Source of the DNA: Dromaius novaehollandiae
Taxonomy: Eukaryota; Chordata; Aves; Casuariiformes; Dromaiidae
Direction: 5' to 3'
Length of the DNA stretch: 64,000 nt
Assembly: GCF_036370855.1 (NCBI RefSeq)
Contig: NC_088117.1
Span: forward strand, 4,216,001-4,280,000
Shown here: positions 26,101 to 41,100 of the stretch, piece after piece
Layout of the letters: each line of letters opens with the position of its first letter
Position numbering within the stretch: the stretch's first letter is position 1
Notes under the pieces: model-generated
What the model saw: the letters and a program-made list of their open reading frames with translations, nothing else
The model's database searches: none
What the model was told of the DNA's origin: nothing
Translations under genes and position numbers: made by a program

Positions 26101-29100
26101 GGAGCAGACGGTGCCCCTGGGCCGCGAGGCCAGCCGGGACAGGAAGGCCCCGGGGTAAGTGTGCGCGAAGCCACGAGAGCGGGTGGCGCGGCGGTGGCGA
26201 GCCCTGCATGCCGTGTCCTCCACCTCACCGTGTCCCAAAGCGTGCCTGGTGCTGCGGGGAGTACTGCAGGGACCCCCGGCCTCCCCCCACCGCTTGGAGC
26301 ATCCCGCAGCATTTGCGGTGCCCTGCTGCGCATGGGCCGTGGGGAGGAATGGCTGCCTCCAGGCGCCGGGGGAGACCTGGCTTCTGCTCTCTCGGCAGCG
26401 GAGGAGGTGGGATCCACTCAGCTCCCTGTGCCCTCCGGCCTTGACACATGCCATCCGCGATGAGAAGATGCTGCTGGGGGACAGGGTGCTCTATCCTCGC
26501 CTGCTTCTCTAAACCGCCCCCGTTGCAAGGTTGTTACAGGGCTGGAGACCCTATGGCCTGTTGCTGCTGTTGTGGCCGTGCATGTCACTTCTAGCACAGG
26601 TGACACAAGCTCCCAATGGCCCATGGCTGTGCTCGTTGTCTCCAAAGCTCTGCAGTTCTGTGAAGGGCCATCTGACTCTGCTGGTTGCCAGGAGCTTTAT
26701 TTCTCATATTGATTTTCTGGCAGAGATGCCCACATCCCAGTTCTGTCAGCACCTCCCACCCTTGGTGCACAATTAGGTGCAGTTTTCCCAAGCAGTTTGG
26801 GCACTGAGCTGCCTTTTCCAAGGATTAATGGGGCCTGGGGGCAGCCAGACCTGTATCCCTTCATCCTGCCAGATGAGCACAGCCCTTGTTAGCATCCTGC
26901 CTTGTAACTGCTCAGGTTGCACTTCTGGACCATGCTCAGATAATGTCTTGGTACTAGATGGTCCCTTGGTGCATTTGCTTCTTGTGTATTTGCACCCTCA
27001 TGTGCAGAGCTGAAAAACTGATACTGGTGGAAGAGACGAGGCTAAAGCACCTGGTCCCTCCGGGGGAGTAAATCCCAGCTGTGGGATCACAGCAACTGCT
27101 CTACAGAATTAAACGGGTGTCCCATATTTATTTATATTATTCCTGCCCTTTTAGCATGGGAGGTTTGTAGGTCTCTGTAAGTGCACATGTTGTTTTGCTC
27201 TGTTTTTTAACTTGCATTTTCTGTCTCTCCTTGAAGGGATTTATTGGCCTGCCAGGTTCGAAAGGCGTCCAAGGAGAGCGGGTGAGTCACGGCCCCCGTG
27301 GCACACAAGCCACTTCTGGGGCTCAGGGATGCCGGAAAGCTGCGTTAGAGCAGCCTGAACCACCAGGAAAGGCTTCAAGCTTCATGGTCTTTACTACGTT
27401 TGGACTTGTTGACAGTCAAATAGGTAGTCTGTGTTGCTCTTACAGGGTTGTGAAGGTCCAAATGGAGCAAAAGGAGACCTGGGAACCAAAGGAGATAAGG
27501 TATTGTATTTGAAGGGGGGGGGGGGGGTTTCCTCTAGCTGCTGCTCTCTCTTTTGCTGTTCAAATATGCCATTTTTCCAGCCAATGTGTGGTGATTGGAG
27601 GAGTTGTTGTGGAAACTGAGGTGTTAGTTAAGGCACACAGAAACATTTGCCTTTTGGAGCGTTGAAAACCAGATAGTTCAGACTGTATGTGCTCACACCA
27701 TGCTTGCGCCCCCTCAGCCACCCTGTTTCTACCCTGTCCTGCTCTGTCCCTGCTCCGTTCCTGACTCTGGAGGGATGCTCTTGGAGGTGGGTTGTTCAGC
27801 GGTGACCAAGAATGACCTAATGCCCCATGCAGAGACCCAAGGCAGTGAGCGACGGGCTCTGCGGAGGGGGAGCTGCTGCCCAGGGGGTCAGGAGCTGGGC
27901 TGGTGCCCCCAGCCCCAGTTGTCCCTTGTGTCTGTGGTTCCTGCAAGAGGAGGGGTTGCAAGCCCTGCTGTGATGTGCCGTGTTTTGTTCTTTCTTAGGG
28001 CACACGTGGCCCCCAAGGAGCAAAAGGGCTCCCAGGAACCCGCGGTCAAATTGGTTTGCAAGGCTTCCCGGGCCCCCGAGGAGCGGCTGGGCCCCAGGGA
28101 CCAGAGGTGAGGCAGAGTGCCGTGTCCAGTCTGCTGTGTCCGGGGTGCCGTGGGAAGGGGTGTCCTGCGAGGGGACATGTGTGTGCTCTGTGTCATGTGG
28201 TGAGGCAGGTGGCGTGGGGAGGGGGCGGTTCTGAGGGGGCTATGGTGAGCGTGGGCCTCACTGCCCCGCCGTCCCCACTGCGGTCTGTCCTCTCTGTGCT
28301 GCCCGGTGCACCAAGAGAGGCTGCGCCGCAGCTGTGGCAGCTGGGAGCACGCCGGCAATGTGCGATGCACGAAGTCTTCCTTAGCTTCCTCCTTCATCAC
28401 ATCCGACTCCCGGGGTTTACTGTGCTTTTCCCTTTTTGTGCCAATTCCCGTAGAAGCCCACGCTGGGGCTTCAGCTCCTTAGTGGCTGAGCAGACCTCGG
28501 GCCCTGCTAAGGTGGGCAGGGGGAGGTTGCTACGGTGAGAAAAGCCCCTGCTCCCCTGCCCTGCAGTGCCAGCGGGGACTGAGGGCATCGCCAGGAAGGA
28601 GGAGGTGGGAATGCAGTGAAGTGATTTGGGCATGGTCCTACAGAGCCTGGTCCTGCATTAGCGTAAACCAGGGCTCAGCGTGCTGAGCAGAGGGTGCAGA
28701 AGTGCTGCAGAGGTGTCACCTGGTCCCCCCCTGCTCCTTTCCCCCGTGCTGCTCTATTCCTGTCCCCAGTCCCTGCATCCCCCCGCTGCCTGCTCTCCTG
28801 CCATGTAATCCCGGGTCCCATCCCACAGCCCCTAGCGCCCTGCGCTGCCTCTTCCTCCTCCCTGGCCTGAAAGCACTGGGCTCTCCCCAGCCAGAAGCCG
28901 ATCTCAACAGCTCTTCCTCAGCCGGCCGTGCTGGTATTTCCATGCGCCCAGTCCATCCGTCACTGGCTGCAGGGGCTCATGCGGGGTAAGGGGGCCCTCT
29001 AACGGCATCCGCCTCCGTACTGCACGTGTGCTGCTGCTGCCGCGTTTTACAACACCTGCAAGCTGCTGCTGCTGCGTTTTACAACGCCTGCAAGCACTGC

Positions 29101-32100
29101 TTGGCCTCGGTGAGCTTCCGCGCGGTGAATCCCCACCTCTGCTCTAGCTGCCTGTCCTCAGAGGAACGCGGAAAGGGCTTTGCAAGCTGCCTCCCTCGTA
29201 ATCCATGGAGCGGCGTTCCTAGAAACCGAACGGATGAGCACGTCCCGTGATGTCCCGCCGGCCAGGTTGCATCTTCCTGCAGGGAGGTTCACACAGAGCC
29301 TGAGGGCCTCCTCCGGAGAGGCGAGACGCAGCGTAGCAAACAGCCGCTGTGTCGCAGAGCAGCTTTGGTGTCACCTGGCAGAGCGGGGAGGAGGGCCGGG
29401 CTCTCCGTGGCCGCCGGTGCAGCGTGGTGGGTACCCTCAGAGCCGCCGCGCTTTGCTCCAGCGGAGAGTTGTGGCCCCGCTGCTCCAGTTTCCTCCAGCC
29501 GCTGCCCCCATCGATGGCCCGAATTCAGCGGGTGGGTTCGGCGGTGCAGTGAGAAGGCAGCTTTGGGCAGGTGCTGTGCCCAAAGCAGAGATGTGTGTTT
29601 GGACTTCCAGCATGGTTGAGGGCAACTTTCTGTGGTTGTTGCTGCCCTAACGTTCCTGCAGGGCCCACGCTGAGTCCCTGCTTCAGATCAGTGCTGTTCG
29701 CTGCTTTGCAGGTATTTTGAGATTAAAAAAAGCTTTAAAAAAGTGCTCTTTTGAGCTGATCATCTCCGACTCCTGCTGGGCACTCCGCTTTCTGGAGCGA
29801 GCTTTTGCTAACGATTTTGGAGGACTGCAATTGCTCAGCCAGCTCAGACCCGGCGCCCGCTGCCCTGCCGTCCTGCTCCTGCTCAGTCGTACTGCCTGAC
29901 TGCTGCCCTCCTCGCTCCTGAGATCCAAACAGGGCGATGCTCGAGGAGCCTCAGAAAACGGGCCCAGTTTTAGGAGTGCTTTTTCTGCAGTGCACGCTCC
30001 GAGTGAGCTGTCAGGATGGACAAACCCGGCTGCGGATCAATGTTTCTACCTGGGAACTGAATCCTGGCTGACTGCTCATCTCTAGACATTTCCAGCTTCT
30101 AAGGAGAGGGAGAGGGGACTATGTTTTCCCACCCACCTCCCACTTTTCTGATGTACAGTATCCCTCTGCAAGGGTTGCCCTCCCCCTTTGGAGGGTTTTG
30201 GGATGCCTGCTCGGAGCTGCTCTCACATTCACTCTTCAGGCTGACAGCTGAATCCTCCCACCTCTCCAAGAGCTGGAAATGCCGCACGACTCATCTCGTT
30301 GCCACGTGGTGTCTCTTCCACCTCGCCAAGCAGCACCGACTTGCAAATAGCAGCCACGTGTGCTGGGCCGACCGGCCCCAGCTGGGCGCACGGGCTGCCC
30401 GTGCCACGCTGCGGCTGTATCTGCACGGGCAGGAGCCTCAGCGCATTAAATTGCTCTTAATTTGATCAGCAGGAAACAAAAGTTTTCAACTTCACCCCTG
30501 TTCACGAGCTGGACGAGCAGCCCTTGCTGGGGCCGAGGGGGCGAGCAGGGTGCTGTTGCCCCACCGCACTGGGGACGCCGTGCAGCAATACCCAGCACAC
30601 ACGACCTGCTTGGGCTCCCGAAGGGACGAGACGCTGAATTTGCTCAGAGCCACGTGCTTCTGGCTGACCCTCCTCTCCTCTCTCCTCCCAGGGAGAAGAA
30701 GGCCAGATCGGCCCGGCGGGTCTCAACAGCAGTGAAGGACCCAAGGTCAGCCCAGGCATTTGCCGTGTGCCGCCACCGCGAAACCCTTTTGGGTGCTCTT
30801 CTCCTTGCACATTAGGGGCAAAAAGGAGGCCACACTGCCCCCAGGTCTGGCGAGCCCACGAGCCCCCACCTGCCCAGTGGTCCCGCTCCAGCGGCCACCA
30901 GGCTCTGCCCCCACCACCCACCCACAGGGTCACACTGCTGCCCAGCTCGGTGACAGCCCTGGCCTCGTGGTCTGGAGACCAGCAGCCTTGCGTGCGGGCT
31001 GAGCCATGCTCAGACGTGCTGACCCCAGGGGCTTCTGCATGAGCCCCCTGTGGAGATCATGACAGCTCACCCAGGCGAAGGGGCTGGCAAGACCAGCAGG
31101 GATGCCTAAAATGACTGGGTTTTCCTCTGTGTGAATTTCAGGGAAGCCGAGGACCTGATGGCCTCAAGGGAATCCCAGGATTACGAGGAACCAGGGTAAC
31201 TCATGGAGTCGTTTATTACTTTTAGCTGATTCTTGGAGCATCTTAGGCCTTCGAGATGAAAGCAACCCTAGACACCCATCACGGGGCAGCACAGGACGCG
31301 CAAAGAGGGCGCGAGGCCCCATGGGACTGTGGCTGGGGAGGGGACACACGGGCAGCCGTGGCCAGGGATCTGCCCAGGAGGTGGGCAGTGGTTTCAAAGA
31401 TCTAGAGACCCTTCCTCTCCTCCAGTGTCCGCATGCCAAGGGGGGGGGCGCAAGGTGAGAGTGCCACGAGAGAGCACACCTTAGATAAACTCCCCGTCCG
31501 CACCGAAGCCTAACCGGATCTGCGTATCTAAAGGCCTCCAACACTTACCACTTGCAGCAATCTTTCCTGATGCCAGCTTTGTCCATGGGAAGGCCTCTAA
31601 ACATGCAGCTTTACTGCTGACAGAAAGATGCTTTTCTCAATGCTTGCTTTCTTCCAGGGCCGCACGGGGCAGCGTGGGCTGGCTGGAGTCCCTGGCCTGC
31701 CAGTAAGTAGGAGATCTCCATTCAGCCTGCAACGCTTGCGCGTCATGTTTTCTTTGCTTAGATGAGCTCTCGGGAAGTGTTGTGACGCATCCCGGGACAC
31801 GGTTGTATCGGAGGGTCGGGCTCCATTTGGGAATCACATGGAGTAAATTGGGCGTGGTGCATCTCAAGCTTTTGAACATTGCACGTAGAGTTTTCAGCAA
31901 ATCGCCTGCCAAACGCCACAATTAAATTCTTACCCTGGGCACAGAAAGTTCAGGAAACGAGGTCTCTTATGAACAGCTTCCTCTAGAAATTCTCATTATG
32001 CAGAATTACATTTGGCAGAGGAGAGAGAGTTAATAGCTGAGGTAAGTAGAGATGACAGGAGAAAACACTGCTGAGGTGCTCACTAGTCTTGTCGGTGCCG

Positions 32101-35100
32101 TGAGAACAGTTTCCACCCACCCTGATTTTATTTCCCAGCGACAGTGACAGTGAAGGTGGGAAAGAGCGGGGAGAAGCTGCTTGTGGAAAGTGCCGAGCGG
32201 GGGCACGGTTAGGAGACGAGGCGCATGCTAACGAACCGGCACCTTCCCTGGCGTGTTTTGGGACTGGTGTTTTGCAAGTGCGGTTTATAATTTCTCATGC
32301 ATTGACACGTGTGAGCCTGGGGCTGGGTTCGAGGCGCCGTGCAGCCAGCCAGGTGGTCCCTGCCGCAGCAGCCGGCGCGGGACGATCTCGGCAATGTGCA
32401 AAGGGCAAATAACCAGGCAAAGGACACGGGAAGAGGCTCCTGAGATGGGAGCAGCTCCCATTGCAGCCATCCTTCCCTACTTTTCAGATTAATGCACATG
32501 CAGCAAACAAATATGCTTTGTGCAAAAGTCTTCCACTCTGCTATATTTAAATTGCTCTTGGGACAACAGTTGTACATCCTTGCCTTTGCGGTTGCCCTTC
32601 CTGCGTGCTCTGAATTCGTCCCTAAGCGCCTGTCTCTTCCAGTGCAAGAACTAGAAACCTGAAATGCCAGATTCGACCTGACCAAGGGGCAGTGTTTATC
32701 TAAGCCGTGGTTCTCCTTGCTGCAGGGCTTTACGGTTGCTAAGGTTTATGTGGGCTCAAAAGGCAAAGGTACAAGGCTGTGGAAGAGAAGTCTGTCAAGG
32801 GCTATTCAATACCAAGGAACAACCATTGGCTCAGAATGCCCCTGAGGCTCCTATAGACTAGAGGAGCACGCTAGGGACTGTACCGCTTTGTATCTGCCAC
32901 CTTTTAATAGTTGTAGCAATATTTGCTTTTGGCCACTGTCAGAGACAGGCTTGTGAGCTAGATGAGCCCGTGCTGCGAGCAAGCGTGGCAGCTCAAAAGT
33001 TGTTGTGTTGCGTCGGTTGTGCTCTCCTTACCTGAGATGACAATCTGCTCCCCAGGGCTTGCGAGGTGCTCCAGGAGCAGAAGGCCCAGAAGGAAAGCCT
33101 GGTACACAGGTTCCCATTCTATACTACATACTTAAATGTCGGTGCGTTGTACAAGGGTCGGGATTGCAGGTGAAAGTTGCTTGTTATGTTGGCTGCCCTG
33201 TAATGCAGTGTGACCACGGTGCTGGCTTTGGAGAGATGGATCCAAGCCAGGCTTGGATGCTCCTCCATGCCATGGGGGCTTCCAAACCTGGGCCACGGCC
33301 ATTCAGGTCAAGGCCAGCTCCATATGACTTCAAGAACACAATCTGCCTGGGATGAGATGGACTATCTTTCTCCACTGATTTTAAGGGGTGGGAGGATCTA
33401 GCTCGGCTGGAGCTAGCTGTGTGCTAGATGGGTGGAGTTAGGCAAGATCCTTGCTCCTGTGCCTTGCCTGCATGTCTGTAGTCATAGCCCCGGATTTGGG
33501 ATGGGACTGGGAAAGGCTGGATCTTCCTCCTGATCCTTACCATCTGCCTGCCTTATCCTGCAGGGTCTCCCAGGGGCCGTGGGCAGCCCAGGCAGAAGGG
33601 GATCGCCAGTGAGTGGAGCTGCACTTGTGTTTGTCTGAAATCCTTCCCTTCCTCGGGGTGGAGGTGGCTTGATCACAGAAAGCTCCTCTGAGCTGAGACC
33701 CAGCTTTGCCTTTCGGTGGTGCTCCCCTTTGCGTTGCCAGGACAGGACCGAAGGAAGATCCTTGGCCAACTTCTCCCCAAGTTGTGCCAAGGTCCTGCTG
33801 GCTTTGAGTCTTCCCAGTGCCATGGTTTGATTTTTGAGGCTTGGTTATCAACGACTAATGCCCCAGGTTGGGTGGCACCAGGCATGACCAGTGTGCTGGA
33901 GAGATCACCCCCTCCTCCTGGACGCCGCTTGCCTCCTTCCATCCCCACCGCTGTTTCTAGCCTTCCTCCCCTCTGCTCTCCCTCTGCAGCGCATTCTGCT
34001 CTGCTCTCTCCCTTTGATATTAGCTCTTCTTTGCCTCAGAAGCATCTTCAGTGGGAAGGAGAGTGGGAGTATTGGGCGGTGGTGGGGTAACCCTGCTGGA
34101 GCGGGCCAAGCCAGAGGTTGTCTTCTGGGTGCAGCTAGACGCAGAGACCTGCTCAGCATCATGGTGAAGTGCAAAGGAGAGGGCTGAGGAGGCACTTTCT
34201 ACATTTAAAAAATGGCTATTGCGAAAAGACATTTCTCATCAGTGGTGCTGCTGTCCAAAACGGGTTCATCACCAACACCTAGGCTGGTGGCAAGTTTTCC
34301 CTTTTGTGGGATTTCAAATATTTGTTTGTTTTTGCTCTGAAAAGAAAAAAAGAAAGAAAAAAAAAAGCTTGCATTTCCCTCAAAACAAGCAAAATAAGAA
34401 AAATGTTCTGTTCTGGGTCAAAAAAATGGTCTCTGATTTTGCTGTTAGTACTGCAGAGTGCTCAGCTCTCTAGATGTGCATGTGGGCGTTGTATACGTGT
34501 ATACACGCAGCTGATGTGCTTGAACAACAAGAAATCAAAGAGTCGATTTGAAGTGGAAAACGCTCATATTGCATTCAGGAGGCTGGAGCCATTCACTTGG
34601 GACTTAGCCACGACGCTCTGCTCTGTTTTGGGTTGGTTTCTGACCAGGTCCTGACAACAGTGAGCCCCTCGCCTCCCTGATAACTCTGTCTTTGCTCTCC
34701 TCCCTCCTCCTGTTATCCCCCCTGTGCTTCCCTCGCCTGCTCCCGTCCCGGCATGCCTGATCTGCTGCCCTCTCCTCCAGGGTTTTGCTGGCTCGCAGGG
34801 AGACAGAGGCCACAGAGGACTCCCTGGACCAATAGTAAGGAAAACCTTAATTTTGCATTAACTCTCCATTTACTTGGGCTGTAGAGCTGCGGAAAGTCAG
34901 CGGGGTGTCCAGGCAGGGTGCTCACTATCATACGGGGCTGGGGCTGGTGTCCTAGCAGGGATAAAGACTGCAGCGATGGATGGGAGCTGCCTGAAGATCC
35001 CCTGTCTGAGAGCTGGGCTCCTGCGGGACTTGGCGAACAGCTACAGGTCCTGGGGCCACATTCTCCCAGATTTCAGGCTGCTGTGAGCCATCTGGGCTGA

Positions 35101-38100
35101 ACGAGCTGCCCCAAGGCTGCCCTGGCCCATCGCACAAGTCGTCAGGCCCCGAATGCCCTGTTAGCTGTTGGTTATTTGCCCACATTGTCACCCTGCCTGG
35201 TGACAACCCTGCCTGAGAGCCAGGTGTGCAGGCACTGCCAGGACGGGCCACAGTGGCAGAATTTGTCCCTAACAACCTGGTTGGGACCAGGCGATGCCTG
35301 TCATTAAGCACAGAGGTCCCAGCAGTGGCTCAATAGGGCTTTTCTCATCGCAACCTTTTGACCGATATCTCCTCCTTAAACATTTCTGAAGGGCCCTCTG
35401 GGAAGACCAGGAGCTGATGGAGACCCAGGCTCCCTGGGCGCGAAGGTGAGAGCGGGGAGCGAGGGTGGCCGCGAACGGGCTGGGGGGCTGGCTGGAGCAC
35501 CCCGTGGTGGCAGACACCCCTCAGCAGACGTGACGAGGCTTTTCATGGAAGCCTGGGGGGATCCCTCAGATTTGGGCATGGACACAGAGGGCAGGAAGAG
35601 GCCCTTGTGCACCATGGTGTGGAGATCTCTGAGCTAGTCACACCATGGGCGGGTGTGAGGTTGGCACCCAAATCCCCACCGACTGCTCACAGCTCTGCTA
35701 AGCCCCAGGGCCACCCGTGGGAACATCCACATTGCTCAGGGCAGGCATGGCCTCCAAGGGCCAGGAGCAGGCTGATTGCATGGATGTGGGGCAAAAAAGA
35801 GGGATTTCTGTGCTGAAGCTCCCCTGCAGCCTCCTCCCCTTGCACAGTCTGGGGAGCTGAGACCCGCTGTTAGTGCCCACACATGAGCAGCCCATATGCT
35901 TCCCATAAAAACCCTATCTCAGCTGATCATCAGCGATCATCATCACAGTCCAGGCAGCACCACGTAGAACTGGTTCCTCGTGCAGAGCCCAGCTGCATGC
36001 ATTAAACCAGGCCAGGTCTCTCCCCCGGCATCCCTATAATTTCCATTAGAGCCGGGGCTGAACAGTATATCCACATGCCTGGAGCAGAGGTACATTAGTG
36101 CTTCTCTTTCCCGGCAGGGACTACCTGGAAAGCCTGGCTTGGAAGGACCGCAAGGACCTGTCGGCATGTATGTAAGTGATAAGCATGCCCACTTAGCGAG
36201 GTACGGTGCAGCCTGCCTGAGCGCTGGGGAGAGGTGGAGAGGCTTGCGGGAATACGGATGTGTCAGCCAGGGCACTCACGGTCCTGTCAGGGCTTCTGCA
36301 GTGCCCCAGTGGTCTTGGCAGCTCTGGCTGCCCGAGGTATCTCCCGGCTCCAGCCTGGATGAGCCCAGCATTTGGGGGCAGCATTTCTAGTCCCATCCTG
36401 AGGCATCCCTCTGGGGATGGTGGGGCTAACCCTGGTCCCGGGCAGTGGATCTGCATGGGGTGGCCAAAGGTGGTGTCTGAAGCTAAGCTCCTTCACCAGC
36501 ATGGCCTGAGACCCCAGCACACTGCCCTGGGGCCACATGCGCCCAGTCACCCAGCCCTCCTGCCTCAATGGAGAGGTTGTGGAGGCCAAGGAGTGGGGAC
36601 ATGAGCTAGGTTTCATATTGCTGATGAGAGAGGGAAACTCTCATGGTCACGAGACCTTTCCTTGTAAGATGAAATAAGATTAACTTTGGATAAGAATGAT
36701 AGTCTGGGACAGAGCCAAAGAAACTGAGTTTATGAAGTGCTGATCCCTGGCACAATTCCTGCCTTTCCCTTGGTGAGAGCTGAACCTTAGCAGTCGCCTT
36801 ATCCCATACCCTGGATGTACCATGTGTGTCTCTGCTGACCTGCCAACGCGGTGCTCTCCCCAGGGCTACCCAGGACCTGTTGGTGACAGAGGGAAGCCAG
36901 GACCCAGGGGAGAAAAGGTAGGACTGGGAAACCCAGCAAGAGAAGCAGCTCAGGGCAACCAGCAGAGCAATTTCTGCGTGCTGCCGGGTGGTGGGTTGTG
37001 CTGCAGAGCGCTGAGCTGCACCAGAGCCAGGGAGGAGGGACTGCGCTGCCGGGTACGAGTCTCCACTGCAGGATCTGCTCTGCAGCTTTTCTCGCAACCA
37101 CTGGCTATTAGGGCTTTTTTTTTTTTTTTCCCCTGCTGCTCTGCATTGGTCTTCTGGCTCAGTGAGGGGGGGATTTCAGAGGCTGTTACAGAATGAGTTT
37201 GCTTCTGTTTTTTTAATTTTGTTATGGGAACAAGTCTTAAGAGAAGTGTGGCTGCAAACAGCAGACACTCAGGCTGTGTTGGCTGCAAGCCAGCCCTAGC
37301 TCCTTGCTGCAGCCCAGCTGCATTTGGCCTCTGCCAGAGTTCAGCAATGTGCAGCTTTAGGGTTTGGAGGTTGAGCTGAGCGGGGAGGTGTTTCGGGTGT
37401 TGTCTCGGGCCAGGAGGAGCATGTCTGGAGCCGGCCCCAACATGGGGCAAACAGGCTGGTCCCGAGCTCTTCAACTCCCCAAACTCCCACTCTTCTTCGT
37501 AAGGCCCAGGGCTGCTATTTTTGCCCTTAAGAGGTTGTTGTAATAGAAGGTGCAGCAGGAAGGAAATCTGTCTTGCCTCCTACCAGGGAGAAACTGGAGC
37601 CCAAGGCCTGCCGGGATTCCCCGGAAAAGCTGGCCCCAAGGTGAGTGCTGCTTGCTGGCTGGTGGCAGGCAGCTCCCAACTCCCCCGTAGGCAGCGCTGA
37701 GCAAATCAGCTTTTGCTGAGCAGGACAAGGTAAAATGGGAAAGCTTTCCTGCCAGCACCAAGGAGCTCAGCTGGTGCTGGATGTGGGGGGCAGAGGAGCC
37801 GCTGCCCAGTGGGGCGACCTGCAGCGTGGGCTGGGGTCTCCCAGAGCCCGGAACGGCGGCTCTGGGGGCAGTGGGCAGGGGCAGTGCTCGTCCAGGAGAG
37901 CGTGGTGGGGGCTTCTGCGCTTCAAGGCAGAGCCTTGCTCCTGGTGTTAGCAGAGGGGGACTGTGGCGGGTGGGTCTGAAGTGTCTCTCCCTTCTCCAGG
38001 CCCTGCCAGGTCCCCCGGGCCCAAGAGGACCTCCTGGCTCCCAGGTGGGTCCCAACACTGTAATGAGTTTGTCTGGCTAGCCATATCCCTTCTGCTGTGG

Positions 38101-41100
38101 GTCCCCCTCGACTGCGTGGTCGAGTTTGTGTTACCTGCGGCGGTAACAGCATGGATAATGGCAGGGGCTAGCAGGACCCTGGGTCCTCCCCCATTGCCTC
38201 CTGTTTTGCCCTGCTGGACTTTGCTGCATGGACCTCTTGGAGGTGGCCAGGGCCCATGGGGTTTCTCTGAGCAAAGCCCGGTCCTCTGCACCCTGCTCTG
38301 AGTCCCCAGCACCATCTCCCCTCCCCACTGTGACCGCACTGTTGAAAACCTATCTTGTTTCAGGGAAGACCAGGAGACCCAGGTCCTCGAGGGCTTCCAG
38401 GGCTGCCTGTAAGTGGAAGAGCTGTAGCTTGTAGAGATGCTCTATAGGCTCAAGTTATGCGACGTCCAATGTGATACAACATAGGTGCCTATTGCTGGGC
38501 TGGCCATGAGGCTCAGTAAAGGAGCAGAATAAGGACCAAACCCTGCGCAAGTAGCTGGGTGATGACAAGATGGGTATGGGGACCACACTGCCCTCCTGCA
38601 CCGCAGTGATCTCTGCATGACAAGTACCCCAGTACCCACCAGGCTCAGATGGTGCCGTTATAAACTGCATGGTGGCCAGATTGCTTTAGGTGTGGGGTTT
38701 CACTCTTTCTCCTCCACTCTCTTGCCCTCCCCAGAGAGAGAGGAGCTGCACCACTTCCTGCGTTTTGGGGTGCCTAAATGGCCTTTTGGTCTTGCAGGGA
38801 GTTCCCGGCATGCGAGGGCTGGATGGCATCACTGGGAAGCCTGGCTCGGCAGGAGAAACAGGGGCTCCTGGGAGGAGTGGGGTTTCTGGCCTGCCTGGGT
38901 ACCCGGTAAGTGCTGATGTGGCTCCTTTGATTGACGTTTAACACAACATTCAGTACCTGCACTTGAGCAAGGAAGGTTGTTACTTGGAGGCTCTTGGGGG
39001 AGCTGGGTGGCTTGGCATAACCTAAGGGCTCTGCCTGCCCTGACGCTGGACAGTGTGTACAGGGTACGTCCAGTCTGCTCATTTTAATGCACCACCTTGC
39101 TGGCCACTCTACTTCATTCTCCACAACAACCTCGAGGTGAGGTTCTTATGGTTCCTCTTGGCTCCCAGTCTTTGCAGTGCCTTTGCTGTGCTCTCCTCCA
39201 CCACTTCATCGATGACTTAGGCCAGGCTTTTGCCAGGAGTTGGCTTTGCAGTGTCTGTGGCCAGCAACTGTTACTGGCCCCTTCCAGCTTGGATATGGAG
39301 CCTCTCAAGGCTCACTTACTTGCTTTCAAGTCTGATTGTTCAGCTCCTTTGCCATAACCTGCCTCATCCATTTGCTTTCTGCTAGCAGGGCAGGTTGCAA
39401 GGGTTTTTGCTGGTGTGTGTCAGACAGTGGGAGCTCCCCAAAGCACCTGCACAAAGGGAAAGAGGACAACTGGTACAGGAGACTTTGCCAGCTGGCGAGG
39501 AGCTCATCTGCCAGTGGAGATATGTGCTGGGTTCTCTCGTCTACCTGCCATCCAAGTTTGGGAGCTGCAAACTCCTCCTGAATTAATGTAATGCCTTGCT
39601 GTTAATATAGGCTGTTTGTTTTCAGGGCCGGGAAGGCCCAGGTGGACCTGAAGGGCCTTTGGGGAGGAAAGGAGAGAAGGTAAGAAAAGAGAAGGCCTTT
39701 TGATACCCCTTGCCATCTGTGTGCGCCGTTCATGTCTGTGTGTCAGGAGCTACCCAAGCAGGGCGAAGCTTCATGTGATTGCTCTCCTTGTGTGAAAGGG
39801 TATTTTCCTCCTACGTTCAGCCAGTCTCAGTTGCCTTGTGAGGAGGGAATCTAGGAGCCAAATTTGGCCCATGGGTCACCTCTTGGACCATGCTGAGCTG
39901 TGGCACCATAAGGATCTTGTACCCACGGTTCTTGAAACAGCCTTCAACTTCTCCCTGACCCCTTCGTGTGCGGGGAGCTCGCAGTGCTGAGCTGCTGCAA
40001 CATGCTGGCTTTCCCACTCAGGCATCACCTCCTCCCTGTACCTCTGCAGCAATGACCCAACTTGGGGTGACCAGGAGCCATACTGAACACAGGCTTTCCC
40101 ACACTGCTGTCTTCAAGACAGGGAACAGAGGGGGGTTGAAGGTGAAGCACTCCTCCCAATTTTGCCACTTTCTTTACCAGGAGGGCTTTCAAGGCTCTTC
40201 TCCCACTTGCATCAAATTTATAAATCTCTATCCCTCCTGGTAATGACATTCTGCCAACATCGCAAGGGCTGGGGCAGCGGGGCTCTCTGCGGGGACCTGG
40301 GCTGAGGACAGCCACAGCTGCTTGTTCTGATTTCTTTGTTTCCTCTCCCAGGGTGATGTGGGCGATCCCGGGGAAGCCGGCATCAGTGGGCTGGATGGAG
40401 AGCAGGTACGTCAGCTCAGAAGACCTGGCCACCCTCCTCCTGGGGCTGCTCCGGCCTGCTTCTCCCGGGTTGCTGTCTCTGGGGAAGGGAAAGTGTTGCT
40501 GATCCCTAAACGAACTAGAAGGTCAAAGCTCTGTTCACATTAGCTGATTTTGAAGGCTTTGTGCAATAGGGGCAAATCAAAGCATAGGCAAGACGGGAGC
40601 CAGCAATCTCCCCAGGAGAAATGTTATTGGAAAGTGTGATGAGATGAGACATCAGCGCATGGGGACTTCCCAGGCTGGCCGTACTGAAGTGGTGTCTGAC
40701 GTTGGCATCGCAGAGTCCTGCACATGCCAGTTGGTGGGGATAATCCCTGGTAGTAATGGGATGTGTGTTTTCTCCTGCAGGGACCACCAGGACTGCTGGG
40801 AGTGGAGGGTCAGCCAGGACACAAAGGCGAGCAGGTCCGTTCCAGCTGGGTGCTGAGGGTGGCAGGTGCCCCACGTGCCGTGCTCGCTGGCGGCAGTGGG
40901 CTCGCCTGGCCCCGGCACCTCTCCCGGGCCTGCCACAGAGACGTGAGCGGGTGCTCAAGGTTTCCGTGGCTTCTCTGCAGCCAGGACCCTCTATGCCGTC
41001 CTCATCTGTCGCTGCTCCACAGCCCTTCTGGGAGATTTTCACACGCACCAGAGATTTTGGTGCTTAATTCCCACTGGCTTTGAGTGCGGGCAGGCACCTA

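Noticed and set aside
33376..33480. Possible further MIR-like fragment in intron 23.
   Set aside because: Only one short block ('ggcaagatccttgctcctgtgcct') is suggestive; too weak to call.
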